From positions 1 to 33,031 of the forward strand of contig JAEMGR010000048.1 of the NCBI GenBank assembly GCA_016458225.1: a stretch of DNA of 33,031 nucleotides. The letters are read 5' to 3'. The DNA comes from Myxococcaceae bacterium JPH2 (GTDB lineage Bacteria > Myxococcota > Myxococcia > Myxococcales > Myxococcaceae). Position numbers and translations under genes: made by a program. Below are positions 1 through 7,917 of the stretch, one piece after another (position 1 is the first letter of the stretch; the number at the start of each line of letters is the position of its first letter). The notes under the pieces are model-generated. The model was not told where the DNA came from. It made no database searches and worked only from the letters and a program-made list of their open reading frames with translations.

Positions 1-874
1 ATTGTAGTAGCGCTGGTACTCGCGCAGCAGACGCCGAGCGTGAGGTTCGTTCAGGACGACAACATGGTCCAGCAGCTCCCTACGTATCGAGCCGATGACC
101 CTCTCCGCATGGGGATTTTGCCACGGACACCGTGCTGCGCTCGGCACCTCGCGAATCCCCCAATGGGCAAGCGTAGCGCGAACGCCCTCGGAGTAGAGCT
201 TGTCCCTATCTCGGAGCACCGGTCCCAGGAAAGGCCTCGCGCAACTGCTGCTTCGTCCACTCTTCCGTCGGGTGCACGGCCACATTGAGGTGGATAATTC
301 GCCTGTCTCGGCGACTCACAACCACAAATCCCAACAGCACTCCAAACGTCGCAGTCGGAATGACAAAGAAGTCCATTCCCGCGAACTCCGACAGATGCAA
401 GCGCAAGAGATTCCGCCATGAGGGCGATGGTTTCGGTGCTCCCCTTCCAGGTCTGGGCATGTACCGAGCAACCGTTGTCTGGCCTACTTCCATCCCCAGC
501 TTCGACAACTCCCCATGAATGCGCGGGGCGCCCCATGTCGGGATGGATTCAGCCATGCGCCGAATCAACGCGCGCAGTTCCGGAGTTGGCCGAAGCCACC
601 CCACCCGACTCCGGGACTTCCATCGCGAGAAGAGTCGAAAGCCCATCTGATGCCACTTCACCACTGTCGCAGGCTGCACCAAGCACAGTGGCCTCCGCCA
701 GCCCAGCCAGAGGCGTTGGAGAACCACCCAGCAGAGGCGGTCGCCCCGCGCAAGCCGCGGTGATGCGCGCCTCTCACGAAAGACTGCGAGTTGTTGACGA
801 AGGTCCCGATTCTCCAGGACCAGATCCGAACGGCTCCGCAGGGCCGAGCACATCGTCTCGACCAGCGCCTTCAC
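1..874 (-). pseudogene. Frameshifted DDE-type integrase/transposase (IS remnant), running off the left edge
   Basis: This is a transposase of the integrase-core (rve, DDE) type, the kind annotated in myxobacteria as integrase core domain protein. Reading leftward from a GTG at 874, about 220 codons give an N-terminal helical region (ENRDLRQQLAVF), a helix-turn-helix-like stretch (WGAPRIHGELSKLGMEVG) and the first catalytic Asp in EFAGMDFF. The frame stops at 206 just after EAFPGTGAPR. Homology resumes at once in another frame: DRDKLYS supplies the second catalytic Asp, and NPHAERVIGSIRRELLDH supplies the catalytic Glu, continuing to base 1. The core is therefore split by a frameshift and the element should not move on its own unless frameshifting occurs. 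The C-terminal end and the left IS end lie outside the window. I saw no convincing terminal inverted repeat. The family (IS3/IS481-like) is inferred from motifs only. Confidence 0.85.
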
Positions 875-1005
875 GAAGACCCGAATCTTACCGGCCGTAG
901 CTGGCAGGCCAGAATTCTGCCGCCCCCGTCACAAGCGGCATGGCCTCACAGAGGCGCCTGCGCACGCTCACCCACCTTCGCCCCTTCCATCCTCGGCATT
1001 CTTCG

Positions 1006-1023
1006 GCCCTCCATCTGGAGGGC
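1006..1023. repeat. Perfect hairpin GCCCTCC-ATCT-GGAGGGC
   Basis: A 7-bp perfect inverted repeat with a 4-nt loop sits in the gene-free stretch between the transposase remnant and the kinase remnant. No T-run follows on either strand, so it is not a standard Rho-independent terminator. It may be an old IS end or a chance structure. Nothing else is recognisable from 875 to 1089. Confidence 0.4.
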
Positions 1024-1089
1024 TGTGCATGCAATGACGCGTTGGCTGACGCACGCTTCTCACCGGCCCCGAATGTCTGATAGCCCCCC

Positions 1090-1360
1090 CAGCAGGGTGG
1101 CGTCTATGTTTCGGTCAAGGTGGTGACGGACGCGCGGCGGCTGCGCGTGCGCGACACCGGGCCGGGGATTCCTCCGGAGGCGCCGACGCGCATCTTCGAT
1201 GCCCTTCCAGCAAGTGGAGACACTGGAGCACAAGTCCACGCCGGGCGTTGCGCTGGGGCTGACGCGGGTGCGCGAGCCGGTGACGGTGCTGGGCGCAAAG
1301 GTGTCGATGAGCTCACAGCCAGGAAAGGGCAGCGAGTTCACCGTCGAGCCGCCTTCCTGC
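1090..1360 (+). pseudogene. Histidine kinase HATPase_c domain remnant, frameshifted
   Basis: A fragment of the ATP-binding domain of a sensor histidine kinase. From about 1090 the frame reads QQGGVYVSVKVV, then RVRDTGPGIPPEAPTRIFDA, which is the G1 box and F box of GHKL ATPases. Near 1200 homology moves to the next frame, FQQVETLEHKSTPGVALGLTRV (the GTGLGL-like G2 box, here degenerate as PGVALGL), and ends at GSEFTVE. One extra base in gatgccc-ttccag accounts for the shift. The N-terminal sensor, the dimerisation His and the N box are absent and no start codon is present. This is a decayed stump left beside the IS remnant, not a working gene. The family is clear from the motif order. Confidence 0.8.
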
Positions 1361-1377
1361 GCACGGCGGAGGCGAGG

Positions 1378-2796
1378 TCAGTCGCCCGGCAGCGACGACA
1401 GCAGGTCCTTGATGCCATCGAGGATCTTCCGCGCGCTGAGCTCTCCTTCGACCCGCTCCCCGACACTGTCAGGGTCGCTGTCGAAGCCGAGGACATTCTC
1501 GGGGCCCTCGATGCCGATAGCGCCCTCGACGACCAGGTCGTTTCCAATGAAGACCTGCACGGCATGGGCCCTCTTCGAGGACACAGGCTGCGTGAGGTCG
1601 TACGGCCAGAGGCGCCTGCGGAGCTCCGAGGCGAGGATGGAAGGAGGGACGGCCGCACTCCCTCCCTGGGCGACCAGGGTCATGATGACCGAGTCGGTGC
1701 GGGCATCGCCTTCGGCCTTCTCGAGGTCGCCATTCGCATGCACCCGGAGCCACAGGCCCGGCCGCTTCTGCAGTCGCAGCAGGAGCGGGCTGCCGCTGCG
1801 TGAGTGTTTGGGAATGCCCGGCGCCTCCAGGTCGCGTTCGAGGTCCGCGCCGCCGAGATCGTGGACGACCAGGTCGCCCTTCGAGGTGCCCACCGCGACG
1901 AAGCGGTCATTCGGAGACACGCTCAGGCAGGAGACCTCCCACGGGGGCACCTCGAATGGAAGCACCCCGAGCACCCGCCCGCTACGACTCGAAATGAGTG
2001 TCACGCCCTCCGCGCCGCTGGCCACGAGCCAGCGCGTGCTCCGAGCCATCGCCAGCAACGCTTCTTGACCGTGGCCACACCTCAGGATTTCCGAATCCCA
2101 GTCATGCCTACCGGTCTCGTGGTCCCACCTGTAGAGGCGCGGCCGGACCGGCTCGTCATCCCGGTTGAGGCGTGACTTCACGCCCACCACGCGAGGCCCG
2201 GTCGGCAGCACGAAGCCCGGCCCGATGGCGACGCCCCGCTCTCCCTTGAACCGCGAGAGTTCCTGTCCTGTCCACGCATCGAGCACCACGAGGTCCCACT
2301 CGAAGAAGCACCACAGCTTCGTCCCGTCGTCGCAGAGCGACAGGCCACAGGTGGGCTCGAAGGTGTCGATGTCCTTCAGGAGCAGCTTCGGAGTCGAGCC
2401 CGGCGTCCACGCCCAGACCCCGTCGCCATGGGTGACATGGCCCGCCCAGTACATGACGCCGTCCGCAGAGACCACCAGCGCCTTGGGACGCGCCGTCAGG
2501 GGTGCGCTCTCCAGCCCCCTGCCGGAGTCCAGCGCGTACACTCGGGCGACCTTGTCCTCGAATGTCGCGGCCAGCAGGTCTCCTGTCGGGAACAGCCGGA
2601 CCTTGTTGAGCCCCTCAGCGACCGTCAGCGTCGACACGGTCCGCGCGGCCGCGACGTCCCAAACGCGGACCGTGGAGTCCGCCGCCGCCGCCGAGACGAT
2701 CCGGGACGAGTCCTCGAGCCAGTCCGCGGCGAGGATGGGCGTGGAGTGGCCCTTGAGCTTCGTGCTCGGTCCGTGAAGGTGCCTGTCCTGCTTCAT
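1378..2796 (-). CDS. WD40-repeat beta-propeller protein
   Basis: A 472-residue protein beginning MKQDRHLHGPSTKLKGHSTP. WD40 blades are visible as GHSTPILAADWLEDSSRIVS followed by STVRVWDV (about residues 16-48), VRLFPTGDLLAATFEDKVARVY (next blade), and SPNDRFVAVGTSKGDLVVHDL towards the C-terminus, with weaker blades between. No signal peptide or membrane segment is seen, so it is probably a cytoplasmic scaffold. The ATG at 2796 is chosen because it overlaps the TGA of the upstream kinase remnant as ATGA, the usual translational-coupling arrangement. A longer in-frame extension reaches 3285 but is low-complexity Pro/Gly/Arg, as expected of an out-of-frame read. In myxobacteria such propellers are often fused to or paired with Hanks-type kinases, which fits the neighbour. 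Partner and function are unknown. Confidence 0.8.
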   Translation of the reverse strand: MKQDRHLHGPSTKLKGHSTPILAADWLEDSSRIVSAAAADSTVRVWDVAAARTVSTLTVAEGLNKVRLFPTGDLLAATFEDKVARVYALDSGRGLESAPLTARPKALVVSADGVMYWAGHVTHGDGVWAWTPGSTPKLLLKDIDTFEPTCGLSLCDDGTKLWCFFEWDLVVLDAWTGQELSRFKGERGVAIGPGFVLPTGPRVVGVKSRLNRDDEPVRPRLYRWDHETGRHDWDSEILRCGHGQEALLAMARSTRWLVASGAEGVTLISSRSGRVLGVLPFEVPPWEVSCLSVSPNDRFVAVGTSKGDLVVHDLGGADLERDLEAPGIPKHSRSGSPLLLRLQKRPGLWLRVHANGDLEKAEGDARTDSVIMTLVAQGGSAAVPPSILASELRRRLWPYDLTQPVSSKRAHAVQVFIGNDLVVEGAIGIEGPENVLGFDSDPDSVGERVEGELSARKILDGIKDLLSSLPGD

Positions 2797-3285
2797 GGTG
2801 CGCCTGCCTCCATCCTCACCGTCACCTCCCGCGGGTGGGCCTCCACCGGCACGCTCACCGTGGTGGGGTGGGCGATTCTTACCAGGAGGTCGACCGCGCG
2901 GGCATCCACGCTGTCTAGGGTCACGAAACCTTCCAGCTTCGACGCGGAGGGATTCATCCACCCGCGCGCCCGTGGAGTCCTCATGGAGGGAGTCGCTGGA
3001 CTTGCTGACCGTGAGGAAGTGTTTGACCCGGCTCAGCCGGAGCACGAAGCGGCCGTGCCAGAGTTCTTCATGTTTCAGCGCCATGTCTTCCAGCACCTCC
3101 CAATCCCAGAGCTTCTCACCCGCCTCTACGGGCGCCCGCTGAACCTCCCTCGCCGCGTCTTCGCCAGTGCAGGGCCCCAACGGTGCCAGCCTCGCACGCA
3201 TGACGGTTTCCAGTTCGGCTGCAGTGGCGAAGCGCTCAGCGGGATTGCGCCGTAGCAACGTGTGGAGGATGTCGCTCAGCGGCAC
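2793..3285 (-). pseudogene. C-terminal remnant of a Ser/Thr (Hanks-type) kinase, frameshifted
   Basis: The reading starts at PLSDILHTLLRRNPAERFATAAELETVMRA, which matches the last helix region (subdomain XI, conserved Arg in NPAERF) of bacterial serine/threonine kinases. All catalytic subdomains are missing upstream; similarity stops near 3300. A non-kinase tail follows (EKLWDWEVLEDMALKHEELW, then FVLRLSRVKHFLTVSKSSDS). Near 2940 the plausible protein changes frame to SKLEGFVTLDSVDARAVDLL and ends EVTVRMEAGAP with a TGA at 2793-2795. The gene is thus truncated at its 5' side and frameshifted, yet its end still overlaps the WD40 gene start by ATGA, showing that the two were once an operon. Kinase ancestry is likely; the nature of the tail is unknown. 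Confidence 0.65.
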
Positions 3286-3430
3286 GGGCCCCCTCTGTAT
3301 CGCACCTGCTTCTTGAGACTCCAGATTGATAGGAATCAGGCCGCTTGCCGTTGCATGAACTCCCGCAGCACCTCGCTGGCGCGAGCTTCACGTGAGCAGT
3401 GACATGCCTCTGTCGAAACCGCACGACGTG

Positions 3431-4093
3431 TCAGGTGGAGCGCCGGGTACCCGCTCCGAGCGCGACAGTCGCCACCTCGGCGATGGCGACCTTCTCGAGC
3501 AGTTCGACCTTCGGAATCCCGGGGATGTTCCCCAGCACCCCGGCGGCCCTGAGTGACGCGAACCCGTGGCACATGGACAACGCGGCGATGGCCCGGGCGA
3601 CGACGACGTCGAATGGAAGCCCGGGGTTGCCCGCGGCCACCACCTCGAACAGGGTCCGCAGGGAGCGGTCGGACGCCTCGTGGACGGAGGCGAAGCGCAC
3701 CCGGTCCTCGATTTCAGGAAGGAACATGATGCGGTAGTGCGAAGCGTGCTCCTCCGCGAAGGAGAGGTACGCGGCGGCGACCTCCGCGAGCTTGCCCGGC
3801 ACGGTGGACTCACGCGCCACGGCCTGCGCGACGCGCTCCGCGAGCAGGTCGTAGCCCTCGGTGGCCAGCGCCGCCAGGAGGGACTGCTTGTCCGGGAAAT
3901 GGTGATAGGGCGCTCCGGGAGACACGCCCACGGCCCGGGCGAGGACCTGGATGGTCAGCCCCGTGACGTCGCCTTTCCGCAGGAACTCGATTGCCGCATC
4001 CAGCAGGGCGCGGCGCAAATCGAGGTGGTGATAGCCGCGAGGCTTCGGGGACTTCCTGGCCACGGTCTGACGCGTCTTGGGGGTGCTCGCCAC
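3431..4093 (-). CDS. TetR/AcrR-family transcriptional regulator
   Basis: A 220-residue DNA-binding repressor-type protein. The N-terminal HTH is clear at about residues 25-75: LRRALLDAAIEFLRKGDVTG, then LTIQVLARAVGVSPGAPYHH with the typical FPDKQSLLAALA following helix. The C-terminal two thirds are the helical ligand-binding and dimerisation domain (FAEEHASHYRIMFLPEIE). The Lys/Arg-rich first 20 residues may be an extension. It lies 49 nt downstream of a lipoprotein gene on the same strand and probably shares its promoter. A perfect palindrome at 4816-4834 in front of that lipoprotein gene is the best candidate for its operator. The ligand cannot be told from sequence. Confidence 0.92.
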   Translation of the reverse strand: MASTPKTRQTVARKSPKPRGYHHLDLRRALLDAAIEFLRKGDVTGLTIQVLARAVGVSPGAPYHHFPDKQSLLAALATEGYDLLAERVAQAVARESTVPGKLAEVAAAYLSFAEEHASHYRIMFLPEIEDRVRFASVHEASDRSLRTLFEVVAAGNPGLPFDVVVARAIAALSMCHGFASLRAAGVLGNIPGIPKVELLEKVAIAEVATVALGAGTRRST

Positions 4094-4142
4094 GGGACTC
4101 CCATCTCTTCGTGGCGAGCATAGGTCGAGGAACCCCGCGTCG

Positions 4143-4793
4143 TCAGTTCTGCCGAGCCGTCAGGTCGAGTGTCGACTCGGTCTGGATATGCTCCATGCCG
4201 ACCTTCATGTAGCCAGCGAAGTCCTCCTCGACGAAGGATTTGAGGAAGCCCTCCGTGGGCCACCCGTTGCCACGAAAGCGATAGGTCCAGCGCAGGTGCG
4301 TCCCCGTCGCCGTCGGTGTGAAGTTGAACTCCCCCACCGCGTACTGGACGGCCCGGCGCGCCTCGTTGGTGAAGTTCCAAACGATGTACTGAAAGCGTTG
4401 GCCCTCCGCGACGACGAGCAACTCCTCGAGAGAGGTGTTCCCGTCTCGCAGCACCACGCGTCGGCGCGTTCCCGGACTGCCCCAGGATGGGGAGAGGACT
4501 TCGGTCCGCTCGATGCCGGCGATCTTCTCGGTCCCCAACAGGATGCGCTCCAACGGAACGTTCACCAACCAAGGCAACAGGCGGTCCGGGGGCACGGCGA
4601 TATCGGCCTCGACCGTATGCGCGATGAACGGCGCCTCGGGCTCCAGCGTGGGCGTCGGCGTCGTGCGGTGCAGCGAGTCCCGCTCCGTGACGGAGGTCCC
4701 CGACGCGTAACCGACGGGCGTCGCGCACGCGCCCAGGAGCACACCACACACGAGGAGGAGCAGGGCGAGGGCAGGTGTCGCAATCCGCGGCAT
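4143..4793 (-). CDS. Lipoprotein with START/SRPBCC-like (polyketide cyclase-type) domain
   Basis: A 216-residue predicted lipoprotein. The signal MPRIATPALALLLLVCGVLL ends at a lipobox LLGAC, with the lipidated Cys at about residue 23, followed by a Ser/Thr/Pro-rich linker. From about residue 55 the pattern resembles SRPBCC ligand-binding proteins: HTVEADIAVPPDRLLPWLVN (first strand and helix), the central GTRRRVVLRDGNTSLEELLV strands, FNFTPTATGTHLRWTYRF and a long C-terminal helix. Such domains bind hydrophobic ligands; the ligand here is unknown. It is the first gene of a likely two-gene unit with the TetR regulator. The ATG at 4793 sits 22 nt below the palindrome, so the promoter would be repressible. 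Domain assignment is by pattern only. Confidence 0.75.
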   Translation of the reverse strand: MPRIATPALALLLLVCGVLLGACATPVGYASGTSVTERDSLHRTTPTPTLEPEAPFIAHTVEADIAVPPDRLLPWLVNVPLERILLGTEKIAGIERTEVLSPSWGSPGTRRRVVLRDGNTSLEELLVVAEGQRFQYIVWNFTNEARRAVQYAVGEFNFTPTATGTHLRWTYRFRGNGWPTEGFLKSFVEEDFAGYMKVGMEHIQTESTLDLTARQN

Positions 4794-4815
4794 GGACGTT
4801 CCTCTCAGAACACGA

Positions 4816-4834
4816 ATCTAAATTACATTTAGAT
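4816..4834. promoter_or_regulatory. Perfect 7-5-7 palindrome ATCTAAA-N5-TTTAGAT, candidate TetR operator
   Basis: The arms ATCTAAA and TTTAGAT are exact reverse complements separated by TTACA. The site is strikingly AT-rich in a GC-rich window and lies 22 nt upstream of the lipoprotein-TetR unit. Position, length and dyad symmetry fit a TetR-family operator overlapping a promoter. Binding is inferred. Confidence 0.6.
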
Positions 4835-4850
4835 GCGAGGAGATAGGTTG

Positions 4851-5126
4851 TCAAGGCAACGACTGGCGCCGTGCCAGTGGAGAGCGGGAGAGTCTGTGCC
4901 TGGAGACGACCTTCACGAAGCGCGGGGCGTCGATCCCCGCGAGAGACCTGTCACGGGGTGGAGGTGGGCACTGTAGGGACGTCCACTCGACGGCGATGTT
5001 GGGATTGAAGGCCCAATCCCCTAACAGATTCGCCCACAACCCTGGCTGGAGGCGGGCCTCCTGCGCGTCGGCGTCGACGACAGCGGAAAACGGCATGCCG
5101 GCCTGGCCTTCCTCCAGGTCGCTCAT
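4851..5126 (-). CDS. Hypothetical short protein, possibly a gene fragment
   Basis: An open frame of 91 codons from an ATG at 5126 (MSDLEEGQAGMPFSAVVDAD, then LQPGLWANLLGDWAFNPNIA). The first 55 residues have a normal globular-protein composition, with acidic and hydrophobic residues alternating. The last 35 are Arg/Ser/Pro-rich and may be read-through of a broken gene. I recognise no family. It is divergent from the leucine-rich-repeat gene with about 150 bp between starts. It may be a remnant of a longer protein rather than an intact gene. Confidence 0.3.
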   Translation of the reverse strand: MSDLEEGQAGMPFSAVVDADAQEARLQPGLWANLLGDWAFNPNIAVEWTSLQCPPPPRDRSLAGIDAPRFVKVVSRHRLSRSPLARRQSLP

Positions 5127-5275
5127 CTCGTCCACACCTGCAGCCCAGGGTGGCCCAAGATTTCCCTGTCGCTCGTTTTCTGCACCTTGAGCTGCGCGGC
5201 GCTCCACCCCCGCGCTTCTTGACGGTCGTCGCCACCCGTTGCCGCCTCGCCAGATTCGGCGATACTTCTCCGACC

Positions 5276-6646
5276 ATGATCCAACGGCCCTGGCCCCTCG
5301 AGCTCGCCGCGCGGCAGCTGATCCGCGATGACGTCGCCGTCGAGTCGCGGCTGTCCGTGGTGGGGCTCGTTCGATTCGACGAAGTCCTGGCTGGCCGCAT
5401 GGCTCGCGGGCTCAAGCGGGAAGACGCCGAGGCCTGGCTCGACCTCCATCGCGCCTGGATCAACGAGCGTTTCGGGGCTGAGGACTTGGTGCCCGCCTTC
5501 ACTCGGTGGTCTCGGCTACGGGCCGTCTCCGAGCTGCGGATCGACTGCAACTGGCTCGGTGTCACGGGGGTAGCCGAGGTGCTTGCGTCACCGCTCCTGC
5601 ATCACCTGGACGAACTCGAGCTGGCCGTCGGGCTCCACACGGTCGAGGCATTCGAGCCGCTGGCTCGGCGAACGATGACCCGCTTGCGCCGCTTCGGCCT
5701 CGCGATGCCCGACGCCCAGGATGGTGACATCCCCGTGGGTGATGATCTGGCCAACCTTCTCTCTGCTGCCGGTCTCGAGCGTCTGGAGAGCCTCGCGCTC
5801 CCTCGCGTCGGCATCGGCCCTACGGGCCTGAGTCGTCTGTTCGACCTGCCCGCGTTGGCCTACTTGGACCTCGCAGGTTCCGTGTTCGGCGAAGAGGGCT
5901 GCCACGCCCTGGCCCGGGCCTCGAGCCTGTCGCGCCTTCGTGGGCTCGATCTCGAAGGCTGTCTCGGATTCGGCGATGCCGGCGACTCGGCATTCCCTGG
6001 CCCCGGCTTCTCGGCGCTCATCACGTCGCCGCGCTTGGCCGTCGCGCATCTCGGACTGGGCGACATCCCGGGAGCCGCCGCGATCGCCGCCGGCTCGGCA
6101 CGCATGACGACCGTCGAGCACCTCGCTCTTTCGGAAGTCGAGGATGACGAGCTCGCGTCCCTCATCGCGTCTCCCTACCTGACCGCTCTCCGCCACCTGC
6201 GCCTGCGGAGCTGCAATCTTTCGAGCACGACCCTCGCCCGGTTTGGACGGTCTCAGCTTCTTGCCGCACTCGAGTCTCTGACCCTGAGCAACGAGCCCAC
6301 GGCGTCGCAGCGGGGTCTCGTCGCTCGGCGCCTGCCGCGCCTGCGCGAGCTTCGGATGGAGGTCAACCACACGACCGCGGACAGCCTCCGCCGCGCCGAC
6401 TTGCCCAACCTCACCGAGCTACACCTCGACTTCGACGCGACGACCCTGAGCCAGGATGAGGAGGTCGAGGAAACCGACCTGGATGCGGTCATCGATGCGC
6501 TCGTGAGCGCGAAGGGCCTGCCGCGTCTGACAGCAGTCGCCACGTCACCTGTTTCGCCCGAACAGATGGCCAAGCTCGCAGGCCGCTTCGGTACGGGATT
6601 CCGGACCAAGGAGTACTCGCTGACGGGCTCGGTCCGGGACCTTTGA
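5276..6646 (+). CDS. Leucine-rich-repeat protein
   Basis: A 456-residue protein from ATG 5276 (MIQRPWPLELAARQLIRDDV). The frame is open upstream to 5150, but that part is low-complexity and there is no better start. An N-terminal helical region of about 80 residues leads into irregular LRR units of the ribonuclease-inhibitor-like kind. They recur as LDELELAV, LESLALPRVGIGPTGLSRLF, LAYLDLAGSVFGEEGCHALA, LRGLDLEGC, VEHLALSEVEDDELASLIAS, LRHLRLRSCNLSSTTLARFG, LESLTLSNEPT and LTELHLDFDA. There is no signal peptide or transmembrane segment, so it is probably cytoplasmic. LRR proteins with an N-terminal helical cap are common in myxobacteria, usually of unknown partner. It stands alone, with gene-poor sequence on both sides. 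Confidence 0.85.
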   Translation: MIQRPWPLELAARQLIRDDVAVESRLSVVGLVRFDEVLAGRMARGLKREDAEAWLDLHRAWINERFGAEDLVPAFTRWSRLRAVSELRIDCNWLGVTGVAEVLASPLLHHLDELELAVGLHTVEAFEPLARRTMTRLRRFGLAMPDAQDGDIPVGDDLANLLSAAGLERLESLALPRVGIGPTGLSRLFDLPALAYLDLAGSVFGEEGCHALARASSLSRLRGLDLEGCLGFGDAGDSAFPGPGFSALITSPRLAVAHLGLGDIPGAAAIAAGSARMTTVEHLALSEVEDDELASLIASPYLTALRHLRLRSCNLSSTTLARFGRSQLLAALESLTLSNEPTASQRGLVARRLPRLRELRMEVNHTTADSLRRADLPNLTELHLDFDATTLSQDEEVEETDLDAVIDALVSAKGLPRLTAVATSPVSPEQMAKLAGRFGTGFRTKEYSLTGSVRDL

Positions 6647-6729
6647 ATCGCGACCCGGAGCAGATTCGTCAGGCGTCACAGGCTGACATGCCCTGGGATT
6701 CTCGGACCATGTGAAGCTTGCGAATTGCA

Positions 6730-6869
6730 GTCGCGCGCCATCGAAACACCTCGGCCCATCCTGCGACCTGAAGGCACACGTCTTCATGCCCGCTAGCGCC
6801 ATCAAGTCTTGAGATGGGGGTCGCGCCCCTGCGTCGTCTCTCGCGCCAAGAGACACCTCCTGGTCGTTC
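6730..6869. repeat. Dispersed ~140-bp repeat, copy 1
   Basis: This stretch aligns by eye with 13065-13206 in the same orientation over its whole length, at roughly three quarters identity. Shared blocks include CTGAAGGCACACG, TCAAGTCT-GAGATGG and GCGCCAAG. It lies in the 418-bp gap between the LRR gene and a lipoprotein gene, where I see no convincing CDS. Open frames cross it on the minus strand, but they differ between the two copies. It could be a MITE-like element or the relic of a shared gene. Confidence 0.65.
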
Positions 6870-7064
6870 AACACCTCGAGATGTACCGCCTGAACCGAAT
6901 CCGCAGTCAAAGCGCCACTCTGGAGCGAGAGGAATCCCAGGGTAAATGCATACGAATTCCTCCCGTGGACCACGCACCTCGACAGCTGGCGCTTCGTGTT
7001 CGTGCTAGCCGAACAGTAGCGGGCTCTCTAAGGTCACGAACCGAACCCGAAGGAGATCGCAACG

Positions 7065-7562
7065 ATGATGCCGTTCAGAGTCGCAGCTCCAGCAGCCGCG
7101 CTGCTCGCCGCGCTAGGGGTGTTGGGCTGCGGCAAAGAGGCCGAACCAACCCCGACTCCCGACCCGGAGCAGCCGGGAGGGACCGTCGACAACGTCCCTG
7201 ACAACCAAGCCCAACACTTCGTCGCCACCGATCCGAGCGACTCGGCGAGTTGGACCTTCGCCCTGCAAGACCAGGTTGCGATCCCTTCAGGTGTCCGCGA
7301 GGTTTTCGTCGAGCTACACGCCTGCCGGCACGCCTACGAGCCACCGGGTGTAATGCGCTTCCGCACGCCCGAGTCGACAAGCTGGCGCAACCTGAACGTC
7401 GACCAGCCCCTTTGCGGCAAGCCCGGCACCCCTGCCGCTCAGGTCTGGCTCCCTGTGAGCGAGTCCCCAAAGCTCGTCGTCGAAGCCGTGCGCCCGGAGA
7501 CGGGAGGCCAGTCCTACGTGCTGACGACCGTCAAGGTTCTCGGCTGGGTCGTGTCCCGATAA
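7065..7562 (+). CDS. Small predicted lipoprotein, unknown function
   Basis: A 165-residue secreted protein. The signal MMPFRVAAPAAALLAALGVL ends at GC (lipobox VLGC), so the mature protein starts at Cys22, followed by a Pro/Thr/Asp-rich linker (PTPTPDPEQPGG). The mature domain (about residues 48-165) is beta-rich with two further Cys (ACRHAY and PLCGKP) that could form a disulfide, and patterns such as WTFALQDQVAIPSGVREVFV and VWLPVSESPKLVVEAVRP suggest a jelly-roll fold. A Shine-Dalgarno-like AAGGAG lies 10 nt before the tandem ATGATG start. I do not recognise a named family. It appears monocistronic. Confidence 0.75.
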   Translation: MMPFRVAAPAAALLAALGVLGCGKEAEPTPTPDPEQPGGTVDNVPDNQAQHFVATDPSDSASWTFALQDQVAIPSGVREVFVELHACRHAYEPPGVMRFRTPESTSWRNLNVDQPLCGKPGTPAAQVWLPVSESPKLVVEAVRPETGGQSYVLTTVKVLGWVVSR

Positions 7563-7917
7563 GGGTGTCAGTGGCCAGCAGGGCAAGAGCGAACGCAAGG
7601 TAAGGCCCTGCTCCCGTGTGCATACCCAAGATCCGGTCGCCTCATCATGGAGGCGGTCGGCGGCCATGATGGCGTCGAGGGTACGGACGAACCCGATGAA
7701 GCGCAGCTATCGCAACGGCGTCTGGCCCCAATTCGGTACCGCCTCCTGCTCCCTTGTGAGCTTCGCCCCGAAGCCCCTGGTCGGCTTTGACCGGCATGGC
7801 GGCCCTCCGCCCCTACCCAGATGAAGCGCGGTTCCGGTCGACGAATCGCGTGGAGTGTCGCCCGCGATGGCGTCTGGTTTCTGCGCGCTGGGCGGGCCTA
7901 TCGTAGAATCCCACGCC
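7563..7917. other. 355-bp stretch without a recognised gene
   Basis: No open frame here has convincing protein character. A minus-strand reading FGAKLTREQEAVPNWGQTPL looks faintly protein-like but is short and broken. It may be gene debris. The promoter of the following DHFR-like gene presumably lies at its right end, though no clear -35/-10 pair is seen. Confidence 0.5.

Noticed and set aside
1199-2175. Long plus-strand open frames opposite the WD40 gene
   Set aside because: They are Arg/Pro/Ser-rich antisense frames created by high GC; only the first part (to about 1360) carries kinase motifs.
3336-3430. Minus-strand protein-like end EVLREFMQRQAA before a TGA at 3336
   Set aside because: Too short to assign and without an upstream homologous frame; it may be debris from the truncated kinase region.
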